NCBI RefSeq assembly: GCF_036850765.1
Contig: NC_089493.1
Span: 166,033,640 to 166,097,639, forward strand
From: Saccopteryx bilineata
Taxonomy: Eukaryota; Chordata; Mammalia; Chiroptera; Emballonuridae
Direction: 5' to 3'
Length of the DNA stretch: 64,000 bases
The notes below the pieces were generated by a model that saw only the letters and a list, made by a program, of their open reading frames with translations, was not told where the DNA came from and ran no database searches. How positions within the stretch are numbered: the stretch's first letter is position 1; each line of letters opens with the position of its first letter. The translations under genes and the position numbers were made by a program. Shown here piece after piece: positions 1 to 10,000 of this stretch.

Positions 1-2
1 TC

Positions 3-230
3 TCGGGCTGGGCAGCGCTTGTGGTGCTGAGCCAGGCAGTGAACGGACTGCTCATGTCGGCCATCATGAAGCACGGCAGCAGCATCACGCGTCTCTTTGT
101 GGTGTCCTGCTCCCTGGTGGTCAACGCCGTGCTCTCAGCAGCCCTGCTGCGGCTGCAGCTCACAGCTGCCTTCTTCCTGGCCACGCTTCTCATTGGTCTG
201 GCTGTGCACCTGTACTATGGCAGCCACTAG
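3..230 (+). CDS. SLC35A4: SLC35A4, C-terminal end (partial)
   Basis: This is the 3' part of the last coding exon of SLC35A4, a nucleotide-sugar/CDP-ribitol transporter family (SLC35) membrane protein of the Golgi. The visible residues contain the last hydrophobic helices (SRLFVVSCSLVV-like and AAFFLATLLIGLAVHLYY stretches) and end in LYYGSH then TAG, very close to the mammalian SLC35A4 terminus LYYGSR as I remember it. The frame is open from the window edge, so the start lies outside. Its position upstream of a minus-strand CD14 agrees with the mammalian 5q31 gene order. Identity is secure; function is by family. Confidence 0.93.
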   Translation, partial: SGWAALVVLSQAVNGLLMSAIMKHGSSITRLFVVSCSLVVNAVLSAALLRLQLTAAFFLATLLIGLAVHLYYGSH

Positions 231-690
231 CCATGGCCACCTGCACCATGACTCCTGACCCCAGAGATTGCCCAGAGCCACCTCCCAGTCCCTGTCTCCC
301 TTAGTAACCTGTAACAAGTGCCTTGTGAGAAAAGCTAAGGAAGTGAGACCAGCCAAATGAGTGGGTGAAGGAATACCTGAGACTTGTAGAATGGGTTTGG
401 TTAAGGAAACGACACTTAAATAACTGCCTCCCCAAATTATTCCAGACTAAGGAATTAAGGGAGCATCGATACTTAGGCCTGAGAAATGACTCCATTCCTG
501 ATGCAGCAGGTTCTCTGCCTCATCCTGCATGAATGCAGTTGCTTAAAGCGGGGTGTGGGCAACAGTTGGCTTTCTTTGCCTGCTGTGGCCACCCCATCAG
601 GCCCACTGCCCACCTGCCTGGTGCTGGCTACCCAGCCCAGCTGTGGTGCATGATTCCGCAAATAAAGGATGCCCCACCACCACCACTGTC
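231..690 (+). other. SLC35A4: SLC35A4 3' untranslated region
   Basis: Non-coding sequence after the stop codon with no recognised repeat. It probably ends shortly after the AATAAA at 661-666, the only canonical poly(A) hexamer in the first 700 bases; the end is inferred. Confidence 0.6.
661..666 (+). terminator. SLC35A4: Poly(A) signal AATAAA
   Basis: AATAAA followed by a C/T/G-rich stretch about 430 bases after the SLC35A4 stop. Likely cleavage signal of that gene. Confidence 0.55.
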
Positions 691-1036
691 CTGCAGGAAA
701 GCCTAGTTGCCACAGATTTCATACCCATCACCTCGACCATTTTGGCAAGCTCACCCTAGCTCCATCAGCGCCTGGAGACAGTGCTCCCTGCTCCCTCCAC
801 AGTACTGCTCTCCACACCCAGCCTTAGTTCTGGAAACCCCAGAGGGGCTGGGACTGGACTCATCTCAGGAAATGTTGCCCCTGGGACCTGGCTTAAGCCT
901 ATACTCCTGACCTCTTACCCAGAGACCCTCTTGAAGCCCACTGCCCCCTCTACAACTCCTAGAAGTTACTGTCCTTCCCACTCTAGGTCCTGCCCCTGCC
1001 TAGGGGTGTCCCAGCTTCCAGCAGCCATGGAAGCTC

Positions 1037-1205
1037 TACACAGGGGGCCAGTTCACTGTCCCTCAGACCGTTGGAGGGCCGCTACATACAGTGCTCCTCT
1101 CACTGACCACCAATGAAAGGTGCCCCTTCTGGGAGTGCGGCGGGGGACCGGATAAATGGCTTCAGGGGGCCACATGCGGCCCGTGGGCCGTAGTTTGGGA
1201 TGCCT
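1037..1205 (+). mobile_element. hAT-type nonautonomous element, internally deleted
   Basis: It contains the block ACAGGGGGCCAGTTCACTG and ends in a GGCCGTAGTTTGGGATGCC terminus. The same sequence is found in the complete copy at 53979-54288, so this is a shorter relative that has lost its middle and its 5' terminus. From 691 to 1036 I see only non-repetitive sequence; 1206-1707 holds nothing I recognise. Confidence 0.7.
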
Positions 1206-1707
1206 GCGTCTACACAGAGTGACCTGGGACCAGGCACAGGGAAACTTATATAGCTCAATCAGTGTCTAGCTACATAAGCAATAAGATCTTAATAAAGCAT
1301 TCTGAAGTATAGGCGATTCCTGCAATCAGCCTTGATTGTCCTGTCTTCTGTATTGCATAGCTTCTTTTGACCAATTTCATTCCCTTGGTGCCCTTAGTAT
1401 CTTAATCTTGGGCTAACTTGTAGACTAGGAGAAAAGGCTTTTTTCTCCCCACTGTGCCAGCAGCAAAATTTCCTTTGAGGGCTCCTTGAGGCCAAGGCTG
1501 TTCTCTGTCATGGGACTTTTGAAATTTTCCTGAAGTACAAAACTTGGGTGCTGGGGAATTTGGAGGCATCTAGACTAGGCCAGAGATTCTCATTTGCTCT
1601 GGATTCCTCACTGATATTGCTGCCTGTCATTGGATGTCACGGCTGGAGGAGTGTCAAGCCTTGCTCCTGTGGTAGAATACCTGGTAACAGAAAAATTTTA
1701 AAGTCCC

Positions 1708-1873
1708 AGAGCCCTAACCAGATAGCTCAGTTGGTTACCATGTCATCCTGACATACCGAGGTTGCGGGTTCTATCACGCAGTCAGGGTGCACACAAGAAT
1801 CAGCAATGAATTCATAAGTGGAACAACAAATCCATGTTTCCCTCTCTAAAATAGTCAATAAATCTTAAAAGTC
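1708..1873 (+). mobile_element. VES-type tRNA SINE (old)
   Basis: tRNA-like head (AGATAGCTCAGTTGGTTA A box; GGTTGCGGGTTCTATC B box), then the AATGAATTCATAAGTGGAACA body and a CAATAAATCTTA tail. Diverged copy of the bat VES family. Confidence 0.75.
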
Positions 1874-2157
1874 CCAGACCTATTGAAGCAGAATCTTAGG
1901 GAGTGGGGTTTGGGAATCTTTTTTTTTTTTTAAAGCAGCTCCCTATGTGTTTTTGATGCACACTGCAGATTGTGACCTGCTATTACTTGTTATGTAGAGC
2001 TGTAACCGACTAGGCTTCAATTCAGATTCTACCTCTGTTGTTTATTAGCTGACTCTCCTTAGGCACATACTTAACCTCTCTTTCCTAGTTTTAGTTGCTT
2101 TAGCTCTGAAATGGCGGTCAGTGGTACCTACAACTACACTGCTCACAAAAATTAGGG

Positions 2158-2699
2158 CAGGGGTTGGGAACCTATGGCTTGCGAGCCAGATGTGACTCTC
2201 TTGGTGGCTGCATCTGGCTCACAGACAAATCTTTAATAAAAAAATAATAATAGCCTGACCTGTGGTGACGCAGTGGATAAAGCGTCGACCTGGAAATGCT
2301 GAGATCGCCGGTTCGAAACCCTGGGCTTGCCTGGTCAAGGCACATATGGGAGTTGATGCTTCTAGCTCCTCCCCCCTTCTCTCTCTCTGTCTCTCCTCTC
2401 TCTCTCTCTCTCTCTGTTTCTCCCTCCTCTAAAAAAAAAAATGAATAAATAAATTTTTTAAAAAATAAATAACATTAAAAATATAAAACATTCTCATGTA
2501 TTACAATCCATTCATTTCCTACCGCTCATGTTCATGGTTGTGGGTGGCTGGAGCCAATCACAGCTATCCTCTGGGACAACACCAAATTTTTATTGGATAA
2601 TGTGTAATGTACACGGGTCGTTATATGGCTCTCATGGAATTACATTTTAAAATATGTGACGTTCATGGCTCTCTCAGCCAAAAAGTTTCCCAACCCCTG
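2158..2699 (+). mobile_element. Nonautonomous hAT element
   Basis: Terminal inverted repeats CAGGGGTTGGGAACCTATGG and AAGTTTCCCAACCCCTG. The 8-bp flanks (AATTAGGG / AATTGCGG) match at 6 of 8 positions, consistent with an old hAT target duplication. A second copy lies at 60201-60526 in the opposite orientation. A family-C SINE is inserted in it. Confidence 0.8.
2264..2470 (+). mobile_element. SINE family C (tRNA-headed)
   Basis: Head GCCTGACCTGTGGTGACGCA with GTGGATAAAGCGTCGACC A box and GGTTCGAAACC B box, then GGTCAAGGCACATATGGGAG, a (CT)n stretch and an A-rich tail. Inserted inside the hAT element. Confidence 0.8.
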
Positions 2700-2712
2700 A
2701 ATTGCGGGGTAT

Positions 2713-2718
2713 TTTATT
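2713..2718 (-). terminator. Possible poly(A) signal of kinesin-like gene
   Basis: On the minus strand this reads AATAAA, about 250 bases past the TGA of the last kinesin-like exon. It is the nearest canonical hexamer I noticed; it lies within remnants of the mariner MITE. Confidence 0.3.
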
Positions 2719-2970
2719 GCTTCATATTCCTTTTGAGATATCCCCTAATTTTTGTGAGCAGTATATATTGATTAGTAGAAGAAGTTAAATGAAATCATGG
2801 ACATTAGTTGCTTAGCAGGGACTGGTACAATAAGCTGGTTAGTGATGGTATTCATTGCCCATAATAAAGGTTAGCTTGGTTATTGTGTCCCAACTTCCTC
2901 TTCCTTCTAGGACCCTTAAGAATAAGGAGAGAGGACACTGCCCCTGAAAGATTCTCTATCACTAGCTTTC

Positions 2971-3966
2971 TCACCAGGGCAGGGATCCAGCATAATTGCA
3001 TCCCGCCTCTTTTGCAGCCTGCTGAAGCTGCTGGTTCTGGGCTTGGAGCTCCTGGTTCCGTCCAGCCAGGTTGATGGTGTCTTGCAGGATGCTGGCCAGC
3101 AGGCTGCGGTGGCGATGCTCTGTGATCATGGTCTGTTCCTCCCACTGCCCCTGCCAGGCTCGGAATACCTGTGCCCAGATTCAGGGACAGCTGTCAAGTA
3201 GCCAGCCTTGTAACCAGCTCAGGGCCTGCCCTCTGTCCCTACTGACCTGTAACACATGGCGTGTCTGAGCTCGCGTGGCCTGCACATGAAGGTCATAGAG
3301 GGCTATCAGGTCCTGCTCCACAGTGTCCCGTTCTGCCTGAAGAGCCTCCAGCTGGAGTCTCAGCACTGCCTGCTCCCGGTCCCGTTGCTGTCTCTTCTTG
3401 AAGGCCTTAAGTGATAACACAGCTCCTCGTAACCACAACACATTTGCAGATTCAACCAACCGCAGACTGAAAATATTTTTTAATGGTACTGCTAATGTGT
3501 ACTATGTAGTTCAGCTCACCCTGGCTGCCTGTCTGAACAGAACATATACAAACGTTTTTCCTTGTCACTATGCCCTATAATACATTATAACAACCACTTA
3601 AATAACATTTAATTGTATTAGGTATTATAAATCATCTAAAGATGATTCAAAATATACAAGAGGATGTATGTAAATTATATGCAAATAGTTTGCCATTTTA
3701 TATAAGGGACTTGAACATTCATGAATTTTGAATTTTGGTATCTACGGGGCTCCTAGGACCAGTCTTCCCTGGATACCAAGGGACGACTTACTCTTTCTTG
3801 AATGCCATCTGTGCTCACTCTGTTCTGCATACTAAATGTGTATGACTTCAGCCCTGGCTGGTTAGCTCAGTGGTAGAGCATCAGCCCTGCGTGTGGATGT
3901 TCTGGGTTCGATTCCTGATCAGGGTACACAAGAGAAGCGCCCATCTGCTGCACCCCTCCCCCTCTC

Positions 3967-4001
<35 letters not shown>

Positions 4002-7000
4002 CCTCTCTTACTTCTCCCCTCCTGCAGCCATGGCTTGACTGGAGCGAGTTGGCCCAGGATGCTGAGGATGGCTCCATGGTTCCCACCACAAGTACTAAGA
4101 AGAGCTCGGTTGCTGAGCAACGGAGCAACACTCCAGGATGGAAAGAGCATTGCCCCCTAGTGGGCTTGCCAGGTGGATCCCAGGCGGGGGGCATGCAGGA
4201 GTCTGTCTCTCTGTCTCCCCTCCTGTAACTGAATTTTTTTAAAAAATGTGTATGATTTCATTTTATCCAACAACAACACTATGAGGTGGTTGTCATTTTA
4301 CAGATTTGGAAACTGGGTCAGAGGAGTGAGTTAACGTGCCCAAATTCACATGGCTAGTAAGGTGTAGAGCTGAGATGACATGGCTTTCAACGGTTCACCA
4401 TCATCCTCAGGGGAAAGCCCAAATCCAGAGGCTTGGTACACACTGATCTCTTTAGTCTTGCCTCTGACCGTGCACCTGCTGGGCTCCAGCTAGACAGATA
4501 ATTTGCAATATCCAGTACCCATTTTGCCATTGCTTCCCTCTTGACCTTTGTTCACACAGTATTGTCATCTTTTAGAACATGTGTTTCTCCACCCCATCTC
4601 CCAAAACCCATTTATATAAGTTTAGTTTCTTAATTTGTTCAAACAAGTTATATATACTGAGTGCCTTTGTGATGAGCACAGAGTACACCTGTGGAGCTCA
4701 AGTCTAGTGAATCTCTCTGGCTGATTTATTTGTCCTTGAATTCTCAGCTTGGATGCCATCTTCTCTGATCCACTCCAGCCTGGGTCAGGTACACCTCTTT
4801 GTTCCCACAAGCTCCTAGCTCCCCTCATGACAGCACTTAGCACCGAGAATTGCCTCATCCATCCCCAATCTGAGAGAGCCAATCTGTTTTGATTGGCACT
4901 GGATCTCAGCGGCCCAGCACAGTGCCTGGCCCAATGAGAAGGAGCACAGATGTCTTACATAACCCTCCTTACCTTTTCTCCAGCCACTAGGCCTTTGACC
5001 TGGTCACCTATCTCCTCCTCTTCCTCTTCCTCCTCCTCTACCTCCTTCTGTTCCAAATGCTTCAGTTCCTCTTGGATCCCTATTTGGTGTTGTTCTCGCA
5101 GTCTCTGCCTCCGGGCCTGGGCCAGGAAGAACTGCAGAGCCACATCTGGGGCCTGCTGGGCCTAGGTGTCATTAATCTAGGTTCAGCCAAAAGCTTTGGA
5201 CAGAGGGCACAACATTTCTGGCAGAATCCCATTACCAGGGATATTCCCAGAACTACATCCTGGACCTAACTGGCCTAGGCAGAGACTCGGAGGCCACTGA
5301 GGAAAGAGTAAAAGTATTGGCTCTGCCAATAGGTGCCTTGAGGCTCTAAGGATCACATACTCCTAATCCAGTGGTTCTCAACCTGTGGGTCGCGACCCCA
5401 GCGGGGGTCGAACGACCAAAACACAGGGGTCGCCTAAAGCCATCGGAAAATACATATATACAGGTCCAGTAAACCTTCAGGTCCTTGATTTGCCAGTAGT
5501 TCCCTATTTCTTCCTGATATTGCGGCAGGGTAAGCCAGAGACAATTAGTTTTCTCTATAACTCTGCACCTCTTCATTCCCCCAACAGCTTCCCCTCTTTC
5601 TGGGGTACACGAGGTTACCTGTTCTTCAGAGTCCTTGAGAGGATGCTTTTGGTGGAGCTTAGATCCTAGAGATGCTCTTCCTTCCGCTAATGAAAATGCA
5701 ATTAAGTACATTAAAGTTGGAGACCCCCAGCTCCACCCCCAAGCCTCAGACACACCTTGGGCTTCTTTCTGGAGGCCTGGGCTGTGGCTTGCTTCTGAAT
5801 TCATCGCCTGCTGAAAGATGGTAAGAGTGGGAAGTCCACATGCTTCCTCCCAGGACAATTAACAGATCAGGATCCCAACTCCTCCTTTTCTTAGCTGTAT
5901 GACCTTAGATTTTTGAGTCTCCATATTTCCTCATCCATTCCCAAGGCTCAGGGCTGTAGTAAGAAGTTGTAAGTAACCTGACTGGTGGTGGCGCAGTGGA
6001 TAGAACATTGACGTAGGATACTGAGGTCCCAGGTTCGAAACCCCAAGATCTCCAGCTTGAGCTCAGGCTCACCAGCTTGAGCACGGGGTCAGCAGCGCTC
6101 ATCCACATGATCCCCTGGCCAATGGTTTGAGCCCAAAAGGCCCGTGGCTTGAAGCCCAGGGTCACTGGCTTGAGTGACCCTCCCTATCAAGGCAGATATG
6201 AGAAGCAATCAGTGAACAGCTAAAGTGCTGCAACTATGAGTTGATGCTTCTCATCTTTCTCCCTTTCTCTGTCTTAAATAAATAAATAAACAAACAAACA
6301 AACAAATATTAGGCAGTTGTAAATAATTATGAAATGGTAAAAACCATTGGTACACACTGATCTCTTTAGTCTTGCAATATCTTGCAATAACACAAGTGTT
6401 CCAGCCACCTTGTGGCAAATCATGGAAAATAGCGCCCCCTTCTGCACAAGAGTGGGCATGCATCCTGAGAGGATGAAAGTACCATATTGAGTTTAAGGAC
6501 TTGCGTATTTTGCACCTATGCTGCTGACCCTGGGACACTCACTTCCCTTTTATGAGCCTCCGTTTGCTCACCTGAAAAGTGGAAGTACAGTGGAATGTCT
6601 TCCCTGCTTGAAATACTTCTGTGGCTTCTTTTTGACTTTCAAGATAAAGTCCAAACATCTCAATAGATTTACAAAGCCCTGCATGACCTGGCCCCTACTT
6701 TCCTCTCCAATCCTTCTCGCCTGACTGTCTTCCTCAAACTCTGTTTTCCAACAAATTGAGCTGCTTGAAGTCCCCCAAATATATCAAGCACTTGCTTACC
6801 TCTGAGACTTTTCTAGTTATTTTCTCTGCCTAGAATGTTCGTCACTCACTGCTTGCCGCCTCTGCTAGGATTCAACTTCCTATGAAGTCTCCCTTCCCTT
6901 TCTTGCCAAGACTTACTTAGAAGCCCCATAGAACCCTGTGCTGATAAGCCCTTTAGAGCACCGATACGAAGTAAATGTTTCTCTCTAGCAGATTGTAAAC

Positions 7001-10000
7001 TCCATGAGGGCAGGGATTTCCCAGGGGCTACACGGCACTGTGCCCAGCACATAGTGAGTGGTCAGTAAATGTTTGGGAATCAGTAAGTTAATGAGTAAAG
7101 GAAGGGCCCCCTCACAGTGCTCTGTAAACAGAGGAGAAGGAGGCAGACATCAGTGGGGCTCCCAAGAGGTTGGATGAAAAGACATACCTGTGGTTCTGGG
7201 AGCACCACAGCCTCAGCTTTGACCCCTTTGAACACGCGGCTTTCTGGGCGCTGGATCCAGGCTTTTATCACCTACGGAGAGGTGGTTCAAGGTGGGCTCT
7301 GGCTGCTGCTGGCCCAGGCACCTTGAGAACTCACCTTGCTCACCTGCAACTGTCGCAGTTCCTTGCCCAGTTGGTTGAGCCCATCATCTGACAGGGGATC
7401 CTGAAGGAGGTCTGAACGGAGGCTCTTCAGGCCAGCCCGGCGGGCTCGGGCCTCTTCTGCTGCATCCCACAGGGTGGGCTTCACCTGTTTTACCTGCATC
7501 CTTCTCCTCGTGGCCCCCAAAAGAGCAGCCCACAGCAAGTTTAGGGAGCTATCTAATAAGAGGAGACTCAGAGTGAACCACTCCCTCCTTCCTCCAGACT
7601 CAAAAGCCTACTGCCTACAATATTTTTAATTTTTATTAATTATGCTATTCAAAAAAACAGTTAACACCTACCAGGCTTTTTGATATATGTTTGATGTCCC
7701 TGTGCTAAGGCTTTCTAAAGGTACCTCTTTTATCCACATAACATTCCAATGAGGCAAAACTCTAAAATGTTTATCCTGCCTCCCCTTACAGTTTCCAGAT
7801 GAAGCAACTAAGGTTCAAAGAGTCAAGCAACTTCCTGGTGACTGGCAGAGCTGAAAGCCAAGCCCAAGTCTGTCTGACACTGAAGTCTATGTCCTTAATC
7901 ATGAGACCAAACTGGCCTGCAAACGTGTTTGTCCCTAACTGCTTTATCCTTGAGTGTGTGAACTGCTCCAACTTGTCTTCCACATTCCATGGGGCCTGGC
8001 AAAGGGAGAGGTCTGGGAGTGTGTTGGCCACATGAATGTGTGTCTGTTGATTTTAAAGACAGTCAAAGGGTCAGAGGGTTCTTTATTTGTTTTGGGGTGT
8101 TTTTTTCATTTGTTGTTTGTTTTTTTAGTGGGTGAATGAGTATAGGTAAGTACATTTTCTTCTCTGGTCCTCTCTTTCCTCATCTGTAAATTAGCTCTGC
8201 CTCATGGGATTTTAGTAAGAACCAGTTATTAGTCAATGTAAAAATGCTTAGTAAACTGTTGAAAACCTCTGAGGGTGAGGGGCTGGTTGCTTTTACTATT
8301 ATTGGTCCTGCCTCTCCAGAATTCTGCAGGCTGGCCACCCTGGAACCTAGCCCTCCAAGAGAGTCAGGCTCTCTCTGGGCTGAGATTGGGGCTTTGGCTG
8401 GTTGGGTGAGAGGGTGGGGGCAGGCCTAAGCCAGATCCCAGAGCTTCCCAAAGAACCTCACACTCTCCCCAAAGCCACCTTGAGGGTCCAAGCGAAGAAG
8501 AAGGCCACTGTAGTTGTTTCCTTCCAGAAGCCATGAGACAATCCAGGGCAGAGAGCCCTCCACCTTCTCACCAATAACCTTACCAGCCAACACTTGCAGC
8601 AGGGGGCAGTCTCTGCCAGAGGGAAGACGGAAGAAAGATGTCCATTGGTGGATGGAACAGGAAACTCTCCCAAATCACACTATGATGGGAGTTTGTCTAT
8701 TTCCAGTAACTTCTGTGCATCATCAGACAAATCTGCAACCTTGTGTAGATTTTTAAAATCACACTATGTATTTAATTACACAAATGATATATTCTCATAG
8801 TAAAAAATTTCAATTGTCTATATGACTCTACACTTGAATCCAAAATATGTAAAGAGTTTTTATACCTCAATAAGAATAAGAAAAAGACAAATAACTCAGA
8901 GTAAGGAACTCCAGGGGTTTGTCTCTCCCCAGAAACATCTGGCAAAAATGGCCAGGATAGCCCTGGCTGGTTGGCTCAGCGGTAGAGCATTGGCCTGGCG
9001 TGTGGGGGACCCAGGTTCGATTCCCGGCCAGGGCACATAGGAGAAGCGCCCATTTGCTTCTCCACCCCCGCCCCCTCCTTCCTCTCTGTCTCTCTCTTCC
9101 CCTCCTGCAGCCAAGGCTCCATTGGAGCAGAGATGACCCGGGCACTGGAGATGGCTCCTTGGCCTCTGCCCCAGGTGCTAGAGTGGCTCTGGTCGTGGCA
9201 GAGCGACGCCCCGGAGGGGCAGAGCATCGCCCCCTGGTGGGCAGAGCGTCACCCCTGGTGGGCGTGCCGGGTGGATCCCTGTCGGGCGCATGTGGGAGTC
9301 TGTCTGACTGTCTCTCCCCATTTCCAGCTTCAGAAAAATACAAAAAAAAAAAAAGAAAAAAAATGGCCAGAATCAATCTTACTAGACCTCTGGGACATAG
9401 TCAAAGGTTTGTAGCAACCTAATTATGGTAAGAGATCTTTGTGACCTTTAAATTTACCCTATCCCCAACCTACTCCCCAGCACAGATTTGGTCTTATAGC
9501 CAACAGCCCACATTTTTGGTGAGGGGGCCTGGTTCTGGAGGGAGAACAGCAAACCTTGTTCCTAAGGAATTGTGTTTGTCTGCTTTGACTGGTTTGGGTA
9601 TTCCCAAAGGACCAACAAATAGGGGCTTCCCTTTGTTTCACTTCTCTTGAAACTCTTTCAGGGCAGATTAGCTATGCCAGAGGACATAAAACACTGCAAA
9701 TATTGTTTTAAACACATAAACCTCCAAAACATTGAAAGATGAAAGAACAAGAAAAAATAACAAGGTAAGCGATAGATACATGGGACAATTCAAATGAACA
9801 CTGGGGAGTGAGATTTGGGAGAAATAAGAACTTTGAAAAGTTCTCACATGTACTGGGGAACTACAAAGCCATGTACATGCCCAGGGCAGAGTGCATCCTC
9901 AGAAAAGCCCTGAGAGGAACATAAGCTCTCACCTCTGTCTGATTTTTAGGCTCAATAAAAGCAAGAAGCGAGGCTAAGGCAGAGCTATAAATGGCCTGGC

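Larger units (their letters stand above)
2137..2763. mobile_element. Mariner-like MITE, host of a nested hAT
   Basis: Outer inverted ends CACTGCTCACAAAAATTAGG and CTAATTTTTGTGAGCAGTA sit next to TA dinucleotides, as expected of a Tc1/mariner-type MITE. Only about 80 bases of its own sequence remain; the rest is the hAT element inserted near its left end. Confidence 0.65.

Noticed and set aside
3852..3925. tRNA genes at SINE heads
   Set aside because: A and B boxes are present, but the acceptor stems do not pair properly and each is followed by a SINE body. They are SINE promoters.
4950..5165. Ser-rich plus-strand frame (71 codons)
   Set aside because: Antisense of the Glu-rich kinesin-like exon; the serine run mirrors the GAG/GAA codons.
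5346..5858. 170-codon minus-strand frame as a single exon
   Set aside because: It reads through three small kinesin-like exons, their introns and the SPIN element. Splice sites and phases favour the three exons 5756-5810, 5619-5665 and 5475-5513.
7786..8035. Opposing 78- and 81-codon frames as an exon of the kinesin-like gene
   Set aside because: The sequence is a MIR repeat and exon 9 joins exon 10 in phase without it.
9000..9422. 140-codon frame and its antisense partners
   Set aside because: Entirely inside a family A SINE; similar frames occur at 10025-10501, 15956-16450, 36438-36869, 45763-46197 and 49839-50300 for the same reason.
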